Positions 26,285-33,419 of a DNA stretch of 64,000 bases are shown one piece after another. Below the pieces are notes generated by a model. That model saw only the letters and a list, made by a program, of their open reading frames with translations. It was not told the origin of the DNA and did no database searches. Position 1 is the stretch's first letter. Each line of letters starts with the position of its first letter. The position numbers and the translations under genes were made by a program. This DNA comes from Nafulsella turpanensis ZLM-10 (GTDB taxonomy: Bacteria > Bacteroidota > Bacteroidia > Cytophagales > Cyclobacteriaceae), in NCBI RefSeq assembly GCF_000346615.1, contig NZ_ANNU01000024.1:1-64000 (forward strand), given 5' to 3'.

Positions 26285-28075
26285 ATGAACTTAGAACAAG
26301 AGATTACCCCTTATATTCAGCAGGCGTTTAGCGAGCTGTACCAGCATAGCCTGGAGTTGCAGGAAATTAAGCTGCAGCCCACACGCAAAGACTTTGAAGG
26401 AACCTATACCTTCGTCACTTTTCCCTATAGCCGCATCAGCCGAAAAAGTCCTGACCAGACCGCTACAGAAATAGGGGAGTTCCTGAAAGAAAAGTCGGCC
26501 CTTATCAGCGACTTTAATGTCGTAAAAGGTTTCCTGAACATGGTAATTGCCGAAGAGGCATGGCTGCGTGTGTTTGCCGACCTTGCCCGCGACAGCCACT
26601 GGGGACAGCAGCCGGCCAACGGAAAAAAAGTGGTAGTAGAATATTCATCACCCAATACCAATAAGCCCCTTCACCTGGGCCACCTCCGGAATAACTTCCT
26701 CGGCTTTTCCGTTTCGGAGATCCTGAAAGCAAACGGCTATACCGTTGCCATGGTAAACCTGGTGAACGACCGGGGCATTCACATTTGTAAGTCCATGCTG
26801 GCTTACCAGAAGTGGGGTAATGGCGAAACCCCGGAAAGTGCCGGTATGAAGGGCGACCACCTGATTGGCAAGTACTATGTAATTTTCGATAAGGAATACA
26901 AGAAGCAGATAGAAGCGCTGGCAGAGGAGGGGATGGATAAGGAAAAAGCCAAAGCTGAAGCGCCGCTCATTAAAGAAGCACAGCAAATGCTGCAGCAGTG
27001 GGAGGCAGGCGATGAAGAGACAGTCGCGCTCTGGCAAAAGATGAATGAGTGGGTATATGCAGGCTTTGATGAGACCTACCGGAAAATAGGTGTACGCTTC
27101 GATAAAATGTACAAGGAATCCAATACCTACCTGCTCGGTAAAGATATTGTGGAAGAAGGCCTGCAAAAAGGTGTTTTCTTTAAAAAGGAAGATGGCTCTG
27201 TGTGGGCAGATTTGAGCGCAGAAGGGCTGGATGAAAAGCTGGTGCTTCGTGGCGACGGTACCTCTGTTTATATTACCCAGGATATGGGCACTGCCGACCT
27301 GAAGTACCAGGATTTTGGCATGGATAAATCCATTGTTGTGGTGGGTAACGAGCAGGACTACCACTTTAAAGTGCTGTTTAGTCTGCTGAGCAAACTCGAC
27401 CGACCTTATGCAAAGGGAAATTACCACCTGAGCTATGGAATGGTAGACCTGCCAAGCGGCAAGATGAAAAGTCGTGAAGGAACCGTTGTGGATGCCGACG
27501 ACCTGGTGCAGGAAATGCAGAATACAGCAAAAGAATATACTCAGGAGTTAGGGAAGCTTGAAGATATCGAAAGCCAGGAGGCCGAAGTTCTCTACAACAT
27601 TATTGGAATGGGTGCTCTCAAGTATTACCTCCTGAAGGTAGATCCTAAAAAACGGATGCTGTTTAACCCGCAGGAGTCGGTGGATTTCCAGGGGCATACC
27701 GGGCCTTTTATCCAGTATACCTTTGCCCGTATCTCCAGTCTTCTGCGCAGGGCCGATCAGCTCGAAATTCCTTATCAGGATGTGGATTATAGTGCAATAA
27801 AAGAGCTGCAGGCCAGCGAGCGGGAAGTGATTTTCCAGCTGAGCCAGTGGCCCGATAAGCTGAGACTGGCCGGCGAAGAGTATGCTCCATCGGTTGTGGC
27901 GCAGTATGTGTATGACCTGGCAAAGGAGTATAACCGTTTTTATACTGATGTATCGGTCTTTAACGCGGAGGATGAGCTGCGCCGAAACTTCCGGATTGCC
28001 CTTTCCTCTGCCGTTGCCCGCACCATCCGGATGGGCATGGGCCTGCTGGGGATAGAGGTGCCGGAAAGGATGTGA
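26285..28075 (+). CDS. argS: Arginyl-tRNA synthetase
   Basis: Class I synthetase charging tRNA-Arg; 596 residues, normal length. The N-terminal Add1 domain (about 1-100) precedes the signature VEYSSPNTNKPLHLGHLRNN with HLGH in place of HIGH. The KMSK-type loop is GKMKSREGTVVDADDL, a known ArgRS variant. The C-terminal anticodon-binding helical domain (about 465-596) ends in the characteristic SSAVARTIRMGMGLLGIEVPERM stretch. It sits just downstream of the arginine decarboxylase/ureohydrolase pair, but a terminator and its own promoter separate it. Confidence 0.97.
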   Translation: MNLEQEITPYIQQAFSELYQHSLELQEIKLQPTRKDFEGTYTFVTFPYSRISRKSPDQTATEIGEFLKEKSALISDFNVVKGFLNMVIAEEAWLRVFADLARDSHWGQQPANGKKVVVEYSSPNTNKPLHLGHLRNNFLGFSVSEILKANGYTVAMVNLVNDRGIHICKSMLAYQKWGNGETPESAGMKGDHLIGKYYVIFDKEYKKQIEALAEEGMDKEKAKAEAPLIKEAQQMLQQWEAGDEETVALWQKMNEWVYAGFDETYRKIGVRFDKMYKESNTYLLGKDIVEEGLQKGVFFKKEDGSVWADLSAEGLDEKLVLRGDGTSVYITQDMGTADLKYQDFGMDKSIVVVGNEQDYHFKVLFSLLSKLDRPYAKGNYHLSYGMVDLPSGKMKSREGTVVDADDLVQEMQNTAKEYTQELGKLEDIESQEAEVLYNIIGMGALKYYLLKVDPKKRMLFNPQESVDFQGHTGPFIQYTFARISSLLRRADQLEIPYQDVDYSAIKELQASEREVIFQLSQWPDKLRLAGEEYAPSVVAQYVYDLAKEYNRFYTDVSVFNAEDELRRNFRIALSSAVARTIRMGMGLLGIEVPERM

Positions 28076-28128
28076 TAAGTATCATAAAAAGGTAGATTAG
28101 GGATGGAGGCTTAGGCTATGTTATACAG

Positions 28129-28169
28129 GGAGAGCTGATTATTGAACTGCCGCTCTCCATTTCAGTTCA
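28129..28169 (+). other. Possible H-type pseudoknot or alternative hairpins in the argS-gpx gap
   Basis: GGAGAGC (28129-28135) pairs perfectly with GCTCTCC (28152-28158). TGAACTG (28143-28149), inside that loop, pairs perfectly with CAGTTCA (28163-28169) outside it. The order is that of an H-type pseudoknot with loops of 7, 2 and 4 nt. It ends 30 nt before the gpx start. Confidence 0.4.
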
Positions 28170-28199
28170 TAGTATAATATGCTTCCATGATCTCTTAAA

Positions 28200-28793
28200 T
28201 TGAAGAAGACGTTTATTGGAAGAGAAGTGAGAGATTTTTTAGGAGTATCATTTTTTATTTGTCTGCTTCTGTTGCAATCCTGTAGTGAGACTACCGGCGA
28301 GCAGGAAGTGGGTGTAAACCAGCTTAAGAATATGAGTGATTTTTATGATTTTCGATTAAAGTCCCTGAATGGCGAAGAAATTGATTTTTCGCGCTATAAA
28401 GGCAAAAAGGTGCTGCTGGTGAACGTGGCTTCGGAGTGTGGGTATACCCCGCAGTACGCAGACCTGCAAAAACTGCATGAGGAATATGGCGATAAGGTAG
28501 CTGTACTTGGTTTTCCTGCCAACAATTTTGGCAGCCAGGAGCCAGGTTCCAACCAGCAGATTGCCGACTTTTGCCAAAAGAACTATGGCGTGGAGTTTCA
28601 GATGTTCTCTAAAATAAGTGTAAAAGGAGCCGACCAGCACCCGCTCTACGAATGGTTGCGGGAGCAGTCAGGGCAGGAGCCCAGCTGGAACTTCAGCAAG
28701 TTTCTGATTGATGAGAATGGGGAAGTAATCGGCTTTTATCCATCCGGCGTTAACCCTATGGATGACGAGATTGTAGAGAAAGTTCGTAAATAA
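28200..28793 (+). CDS. Glutathione peroxidase-family lipoprotein (thiol peroxidase)
   Basis: A 197-residue peroxidase of the GPx fold. It starts with TTG at 28200, chosen because it gives a lipoprotein signal (FFICLLLLQSC, lipobox Cys28); the first internal ATG would cut into the start of the mature domain. The peroxidatic Cys80 is in NVASECGYTPQY. GFPANNFGSQEPGS replaces the usual Q with N in the tetrad region, and the Trp is in WNFSKFLID. Cys125 (IADFCQKN) is the likely resolving cysteine of thioredoxin-dependent GPx enzymes. Role: hydroperoxide detoxification in the envelope. It is followed by a terminator. Confidence 0.9.
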   Translation: MKKTFIGREVRDFLGVSFFICLLLLQSCSETTGEQEVGVNQLKNMSDFYDFRLKSLNGEEIDFSRYKGKKVLLVNVASECGYTPQYADLQKLHEEYGDKVAVLGFPANNFGSQEPGSNQQIADFCQKNYGVEFQMFSKISVKGADQHPLYEWLREQSGQEPSWNFSKFLIDENGEVIGFYPSGVNPMDDEIVEKVRK

Positions 28794-28812
28794 ACGCAAA
28801 AAGTAAAATAAG

Positions 28813-28847
28813 AAAGTGGCGAGCCGAAAAGGCCAGCCACTTTTTTT
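28813..28847 (+). terminator. Terminator of the gpx gene
   Basis: Eight-bp stem AAAGTGGC (28813-28820) / GCCACTTT (28836-28843) with an inner GCC/GGC pairing and a T-run to 28847. Confidence 0.9.
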
Positions 28848-28910
28848 ATGGCAAATTGGCTTAAGTTTGTGCTAAAAGTGGTGCTGAAGTAGCAAGCCAT
28901 TATTTAAAGG

Positions 28911-29828
28911 ATGGAGAAAAAAGTAAGTAAGAGGGGGGCATGGGTAGCAGCTGCCCGTCCGCGTACCCTGCCGTTGGCATTGGCCAGTATATTTTTAGGA
29001 AGCTTTCTGGCTGCTTTTTATGGTGCTTTTGAGTGGGAGGTGTTATTGCTTGCGGCCTTGACAACCGTTTTTCTGCAGGTACTCTCGAACCTGGCCAATG
29101 ATTATGGCGATAGCATTCATGGCGCAGACAGTGTGGAACGGGAAGGGCCTTCCCGCTCAGTGCAGGCGGGGCATATTTCTGCAGCAGATATGCGCAAGGC
29201 GATGATCCTATTTGCCTGTTTGTCTTTTATTTCCGGGGTTTTACTATTAGCCGTAGCCATTGATTTCAGCTGGCAGGAACTTTTATTTTTTCTGGGGCTG
29301 GGTGTGCTGGCTATTATTGCGGCGATTACCTACACCTCCGGGAAACGACCTTACGGCTATGCCGGTCTGGGCGATATCAGCGTATTTGTTTTTTTTGGTC
29401 TGGTAGGAGTGTTGGGTACCTTTTACCTCCACACAGGCTATGTTGAGCCTGCCTTATTCCTTCCGGCAGCCAGCAGCGGCTTCTTTGCCACGGCGGTGCT
29501 CAACCTCAACAATATTCGCGATATCCGCTCCGATAAGGCTGCCGGAAAATTATCCATTCCGGTGCGTATTGGGCGCAGGGCTGCTGTATTTTACCACTGG
29601 CTCCTTCTAGGTGGCGGGTTGTTGGCATCGGCAATATATGTGCTGCTCAATTACCGATCGCCCTGGCAGTGGTTGTTCCTGCTGAGTGTGCCGCTCCTGG
29701 TAATCAATGCAAAAGCGGTAAAAGAGAAAGAAACAGCTTCGGCTCTTGATCCGTACCTGAAGCAAATGGCCCTGGCTACCCTGGCGTATGTTATTACCTT
29801 TGGTATAGGTCACCTTTTGGCAAAATAA
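28911..29828 (+). CDS. menA: 1,4-dihydroxy-2-naphthoate polyprenyltransferase MenA
   Basis: Integral-membrane UbiA-family prenyltransferase that attaches the isoprenoid tail to DHNA in menaquinone synthesis; 305 residues and about eight or nine transmembrane helices. The N-terminal AARPRTLPLALASIFLGS and the first Asp-rich prenyl-diphosphate motif NLANDYGDSIHGAD are MenA-typical. The second motif lies in NNIRDIRSDKAAGK. Other men genes are not in the window. Being the respiratory quinone enzyme of this phylum, it is expected to be essential. Confidence 0.94.
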   Translation: MEKKVSKRGAWVAAARPRTLPLALASIFLGSFLAAFYGAFEWEVLLLAALTTVFLQVLSNLANDYGDSIHGADSVEREGPSRSVQAGHISAADMRKAMILFACLSFISGVLLLAVAIDFSWQELLFFLGLGVLAIIAAITYTSGKRPYGYAGLGDISVFVFFGLVGVLGTFYLHTGYVEPALFLPAASSGFFATAVLNLNNIRDIRSDKAAGKLSIPVRIGRRAAVFYHWLLLGGGLLASAIYVLLNYRSPWQWLFLLSVPLLVINAKAVKEKETASALDPYLKQMALATLAYVITFGIGHLLAK

Positions 29829-29888
29829 TCGAATGTCTGAATGAGGGAATATCAGAATAGAAAAATTTTAACATCTTCCTCCAATCAG

Positions 29889-29896
29889 TATTTTTG
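29889..29896 (+). promoter_or_regulatory. -7 promoter box for the SUI1 gene
   Basis: TATTTTTG, perfect TAnnTTTG, 28 nt before the ATG at 29924. Confidence 0.5.
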
Positions 29897-29923
29897 TTCA
29901 AACTAACAACGAGCAAGCAGCAA

Positions 29924-30271
29924 ATGAGTAAAAAAAATAAAGGAAAGAACAGGGTCGGGATTATGTATTCTACAGACCCAAATTTTGAATACCAGCAGGA
30001 AGGGCAGGAGGAACAGGAAACGCTGCCTCCTCAGCAGCAGGATTTGCGGGTTAGCCTCGACCGAAAGGGAGGTGGTAAAGTAGTAACGGTCGTCTACGAC
30101 TTTGTAGGCAGCGAAGCCGATTTAAAAGAGCTGGGAAAGCTGCTCAAAAGCAAGTGTGGAGTAGGAGGGACGGTAAAGGATGGTGAAATTCTGATTCAGG
30201 GAGATTTTCGCGATAAGGTATTGGAAATTCTGCACAAAGAAGGCTTTAAAGCCAAAAAGGCTGGCGGATAA
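29924..30271 (+). CDS. SUI1/eIF1-family translation initiation factor (YciH-like)
   Basis: A 115-residue protein. The frame is open from 29894, but the ATG at 29924 ([19 protein letters not shown]) fits the family N-terminus and lies downstream of a perfect -7 box. A flexible Gln/Glu-rich linker (about 20-40) leads into the SUI1 domain (about 42-112): the family-typical basic start [18 protein letters not shown], the conserved [16 protein letters not shown], and a C-terminal helix. E. coli YciH and archaeal aIF1 share this fold and influence start-site fidelity. The role here is inferred from homology only. Confidence 0.93.
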   Translation: MSKKNKGKNRVGIMYSTDPNFEYQQEGQEEQETLPPQQQDLRVSLDRKGGGKVVTVVYDFVGSEADLKELGKLLKSKCGVGGTVKDGEILIQGDFRDKVLEILHKEGFKAKKAGG

Positions 30272-30398
30272 GAGGGTTTCCATTTTACAATGACTCCTGT
30301 TTTTTGGCTATGAATAAATTTAAACTACCTGCCCATCAGGTGCCCGATTATCTGTGTCCTTCAGTCCTTTTCTAAATTGATGTTTAGCAAAACTCTTC

Positions 30399-30447
30399 TG
30401 CCCTTCAACAGTTAAAAAAGAGAGGAAGGGCAAAGAATGTCTTTGCC
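30399..30447 (+). promoter_or_regulatory. Mutually exclusive hairpins in the dps leader
   Basis: TGCCCTTC (30399-30406) can pair with GAAGGGCA (30425-30432). GGCAAAG (30429-30435) can pair with CTTTGCC (30441-30447). The two perfect stems share bases 30429-30432 and so exclude each other. The region lies 32 nt before the dps start. Confidence 0.35.
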
Positions 30448-30478
30448 GGTTGAACTCAATGAACTTTTCTAAAATAAA

Positions 30479-30961
30479 ATGGACTATTTAGGACTAGACA
30501 GACAAAAAGTAGATAATGTAGCGAAGAGCCTGAACGAATTACTGGCGGCCTACCATCTTCACTACCAGAAATTAAGAAATTTCCACTGGAACCTAAAAAG
30601 CAATCACTTCTTCGTGCTGCACGAGAAGTTTGAAGAATTCTATAACGATGCCAACGAAAAAATAGATGACATCGCAGAACGTATTTTAACGCTGAGAGTG
30701 CAGCCCCTGAGTCAGCTTTCAGACTACCTGAAAGTGTCGCGAATAAAAGAAGTTTCCGGCGATATGGACGATACATCCATGGTAAATGAGGTACTGAAAG
30801 ACTTTACTGCTCTTATTGCCCTTGGGCGCGAAGTGCTGGAGGTTGCAGGCGATGCCAATGACGAAGGAACTATCGACCTGATTGGGGGCTATGTTGGAGA
30901 CCTGGAGAAAAACAGCTGGATGCTGGCTTCCTATCTTGAAAAGCATCTCCCTAAAAAATAA
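30479..30961 (+). CDS. dps: Dps family ferritin-like DNA-protection protein
   Basis: A 160-residue four-helix-bundle protein forming dodecamers that oxidise and store iron and protect DNA from peroxide. The inter-subunit ferroxidase ligands are visible: His in KLRNFHWNLKSNHFF, and Asp/Glu in FEEFYNDANEKIDDIAERI about 27 residues later. The length and the C-terminal helix (LEKNSWMLASYLEKHLPKK) are normal. It lacks a long Lys-rich N-terminal tail, so direct DNA binding is uncertain. It is monocistronic, with a 207-nt upstream region holding two alternative hairpins and its own terminator. Confidence 0.94.
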   Translation: MDYLGLDRQKVDNVAKSLNELLAAYHLHYQKLRNFHWNLKSNHFFVLHEKFEEFYNDANEKIDDIAERILTLRVQPLSQLSDYLKVSRIKEVSGDMDDTSMVNEVLKDFTALIALGREVLEVAGDANDEGTIDLIGGYVGDLEKNSWMLASYLEKHLPKK

Positions 30962-30980
30962 ATGTACTTCAAAGCAATTA

Positions 30981-31016
30981 AAAAGAACAGGCATCTCTTT
31001 CAGGGCCTGTTCTTTT
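30981..31016 (+). terminator. Terminator of dps
   Basis: Perfect 12-bp stem (30981-30992 / 31005-31016), 12-nt loop, ending in TTTT. It insulates the his promoter just downstream. Confidence 0.9.
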
Positions 31017-31046
31017 AAGTTTATTTTTATTGTTCGGCTTCTTCCC

Positions 31047-31054
31047 TATATTTG
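31047..31054 (+). promoter_or_regulatory. -7 promoter box of the his operon
   Basis: TATATTTG is a perfect TAnnTTTG. It ends 6 nt before the ATG of the histidine-rich leader frame, so transcription should begin at or within a few nt of that codon. The only TTG upstream (31030-31032) is closer than the usual -33 spacing. Confidence 0.6.
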
Positions 31055-31060
31055 CACCAC

Positions 31061-31150
31061 ATGAGTATGCAGTTACATATCCACCTCCATCATCACCACG
31101 CAACAGCATGGCAGGCTACTCATGTACACCACCATCACCATTGTGCATAA
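31061..31150 (+). CDS. hisL: Histidine-rich leader peptide of the his operon (candidate attenuator)
   Basis: A 29-codon frame, ATG at 31061 and TAA at 31148-31150, with 12 histidine codons. The first run is at codons 6-13 (LHIHLHHHH) and the second at codons 21-27 (HVHHHHH). A second ATG at 31067 could also start it. It lies between the dps terminator and hisG, directly after a perfect -7 box. Both CAC and CAT codons are used, so it is not a simple repeat. This is the arrangement of His leader peptides in enterobacteria, where ribosome stalling at His codons reports histidyl-tRNA supply. The peptide itself is probably without function. The symbol is given by analogy. Confidence 0.8.
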   Translation: MSMQLHIHLHHHHATAWQATHVHHHHHCA

Positions 31151-31238
31151 GCACACCTCTTCCTCTTCAGGAAAATCCTTTTAGCCTTACTTAATTACTT
31201 TCACGCCTATTCAGGCAGTTTGCCCAAATTCTTTTTTT
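31113..31238 (+). promoter_or_regulatory. Candidate attenuator between hisL and hisG
   Basis: Segments in order: AGGCTA (31113-31118), TAGCCT (31182-31187), AGGC/GGCA (31213-31217) and TGCC (31221-31224), followed by seven T at 31232-31238 running into the hisG ATG. Segment 1 pairs with 2, 3 with 4, or 2 with 3 (GCCT/AGGC). A local GCCT (31205-31208) / AGGC hairpin competes as well. The stems are short (4-6 bp) and the T-run is 7 nt away from the last stem, so mechanism is uncertain. TGTGC/GCACA (31142-31155) also forms a hairpin around the leader stop codon. Confidence 0.4.
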
Positions 31239-32096
31239 ATGGAAAAAATAAGAATCGCCGTTCAAAAAAGTGGACGTTTAAGCGAAGATTCCCTCAGCCT
31301 CCTCCGTGAGTGTGGCATCAAATTCTCCAATGGCATGCGTAAATTAAAGTCCGAAGCAGCCAATTTCCCTATTGAGTTCCTTTTCCTGCGCGACGACGAT
31401 ATACCAGGTTATGTAGAAGATGGCGTGGCTGATATTGGTATTGTAGGTGAAAATGTAGCAGTGGAAAAAGGTCGGGAGGTTACCATTGCCAAGAGGCTGG
31501 GCTTTTCAAAATGCCGGTTATCGCTGGCAGTTGCTAAAAATGCACAGTATAATAGCCTGGAAGATTTAGAAGGTGGCAATATCGCCACTTCTTATCCTGT
31601 TATCCTCGGGCAATATCTCAAGGAGAAAGGGGTAAAGGCAACGATCCATGAAATTAGCGGCTCGGTAGAAATTGCGCCAAGCATTGGTTTGGCCGAGGCC
31701 ATTTGCGACATTGTAAGCTCCGGAAGTACGCTGTTTATGAATGGCCTTAAAGAAGTGGAAACCATTTTCCGATCAGAGGCGGTGCTCATCAAAGGCACAG
31801 CCTTATCTGCCGAAAAGCTGGAAATACTGGATCGCCTGCTGTTTAGGATAGATGCCGTACAGCGGGGCAAAAATAATAAATATATCCTGCTCAATGCGCC
31901 TGAAGATCAGTTGCAGGAAATAATCCGGATACTGCCAGGTATGCGCAGTCCAACGGTTTTGCCGCTTGCAGAAAAGGGCTGGAATTCTGTGCATTCCGTT
32001 ATTCAGGAGGAGGAATTTTGGGAGGTAATTGACCAGTTGAAGGCAGCCGGTGCCGAAGGAATTTTAGTAGTCCCGATTGAAAAAATGATTTTATAG
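31239..32096 (+). CDS. hisG: ATP phosphoribosyltransferase HisG (long form)
   Basis: First enzyme of histidine synthesis, joining ATP and PRPP. The 285-residue length includes the C-terminal regulatory ACT-like HisG_C domain (about 213-285), so no HisZ partner is needed and histidine feedback inhibition is expected. The catalytic part has IAVQKSGRLSEDSL at the start, DGVADIGIVGENV and the PRPP-site segment EAICDIVSSGSTL. It is the first gene of the hisG-D-C-B operon, 88 nt after the histidine-rich leader frame and preceded directly by a T-run. Confidence 0.97.
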   Translation: MEKIRIAVQKSGRLSEDSLSLLRECGIKFSNGMRKLKSEAANFPIEFLFLRDDDIPGYVEDGVADIGIVGENVAVEKGREVTIAKRLGFSKCRLSLAVAKNAQYNSLEDLEGGNIATSYPVILGQYLKEKGVKATIHEISGSVEIAPSIGLAEAICDIVSSGSTLFMNGLKEVETIFRSEAVLIKGTALSAEKLEILDRLLFRIDAVQRGKNNKYILLNAPEDQLQEIIRILPGMRSPTVLPLAEKGWNSVHSVIQEEEFWEVIDQLKAAGAEGILVVPIEKMIL

Positions 32097-32126
32097 CTTA
32101 TTTTTCTGAAAACTATTACAGACGGA

Positions 32127-33419
32127 ATGGAAATAATTGTGAATCCGGAGCGGAGCCGATGGCCGGAATTATTAGAGAGACCAAGGCAGGAACAGAAAAG
32201 GATAAAGAAGATTATAAAGCCCATCCTGAAAAAGGTGAAGCGAAATGGCGATAGCGCCCTGCTTAAATTTGCTCTTGAGTTCGATTTGGTTCATCTGGAA
32301 GAGGTGGTAGTGTCGGACAATGAGTTGCTGTCTGCCGCGGACGAAATCAATGGAGAACTCAAGGAAGCGATTCAGCTGGCAAAGCAAAATATTGAAACCT
32401 TCCATAAGGCCCAGATGGGGGAGCGGTTGGTCGTAGAAACGATGCCTGGTGTTCGCTGCAGCCGCAAAAGTGTCGCCATTGAAAAAGTAGGTCTCTATAT
32501 CCCCGGAGGTACAGCGCCCCTTTTTTCTACCGTTCTGATGCTGGGTATTCCGGCACGGCTGGCAGGTTGTAAAGAAATTGTGCTGTGTACGCCGCCCGAC
32601 CGTAGCGGAAAAATTCATCCGGCCATTTTGTATACTGCTCATTTGCTGGGTATCCGTAAAGTTTTTAAAACCGGAGGGGCACAGGCCATTGGAGCCATGA
32701 TGTATGGGACGGAAAGTGTTCCGAAAGTAGATAAGATTTTCGGCCCCGGAAATCAGTATGTAACAGCAGCCAAGTTAAAAGCGGCAAAGGAAGGAATTGC
32801 CATCGATATGCCTGCCGGTCCGTCTGAAGTAGCGGTATATGCCGATGTCTCTGCTCATCCTGCCTTTGTGGCGGCCGACCTGTTGTCGCAGGCAGAGCAC
32901 GGGGCCGATAGCCAAGTGGTGCTGGTTGCCACCAGCAAAGAAATAGCCGAAGCTATACAGAAAGAGGTGGAAACGCAACTTCAGGACCTGCCCAGGAAGG
33001 AAATGGCACAGCAGGCACTGGAAAACAGCCGTTTCCTGGTGGTATCCCGGGAGGCAGATGCTATTGACCTGCTGAATGCCTATGCCGCTGAGCACCTGAT
33101 TTTAAGCGTGCATAATTACGGGGAAGTGGCGGAGAAAATTATAAATGCCGGCTCGGTCTTCCTCGGGAATTACTCACCCGAATCGGCTGGCGATTATGCT
33201 TCGGGTACCAACCATACGCTCCCGACCAATGGCTTTGCCCGGGCCTATAGCGGGGTATCGGTCGATAGTTTTGTGAAGAAGATTACCTTTCAGGAAATTA
33301 GTCCAGAAGGGCTTAAGAATATTGGCCCTGCAATTGAAACCATGGCCGAAGCAGAGCACCTGCAGGCCCATGCCAATGCCGTAAGCCTCCGACTACAGCA
33401 AATAAAAAATAATGGCTGA
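32127..33419 (+). CDS. hisD: Histidinol dehydrogenase HisD
   Basis: Zinc enzyme that performs the last two oxidations from histidinol to histidine with NAD; 430 residues. Conserved stretches are GLYIPGGTAPLFSTVLML, IFGPGNQYVTAAKLKA, DMPAGPSEVAVYAD, LLSQAEHGADSQ with Zn-binding and catalytic residues, and SGTNHTLPTNGFARAYSGVS. Spacing from hisG is 30 nt, and its end overlaps hisC by 8 nt. Confidence 0.97.
   Translation: MEIIVNPERSRWPELLERPRQEQKRIKKIIKPILKKVKRNGDSALLKFALEFDLVHLEEVVVSDNELLSAADEINGELKEAIQLAKQNIETFHKAQMGERLVVETMPGVRCSRKSVAIEKVGLYIPGGTAPLFSTVLMLGIPARLAGCKEIVLCTPPDRSGKIHPAILYTAHLLGIRKVFKTGGAQAIGAMMYGTESVPKVDKIFGPGNQYVTAAKLKAAKEGIAIDMPAGPSEVAVYADVSAHPAFVAADLLSQAEHGADSQVVLVATSKEIAEAIQKEVETQLQDLPRKEMAQQALENSRFLVVSREADAIDLLNAYAAEHLILSVHNYGEVAEKIINAGSVFLGNYSPESAGDYASGTNHTLPTNGFARAYSGVSVDSFVKKITFQEISPEGLKNIGPAIETMAEAEHLQAHANAVSLRLQQIKNNG

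Noticed and set aside
26648-27427. 259-codon minus-strand frame inside argS
   Set aside because: Antisense shadow of a certain argS. Its residue composition is not protein-like.
31061-31150. His-rich frame as a metal-binding peptide or engineered-type His tag
   Set aside because: Its place directly before hisG, after a promoter box, makes a regulatory leader far more likely than a metal-binding protein. The codons are mixed, so it is not a simple repeat either.
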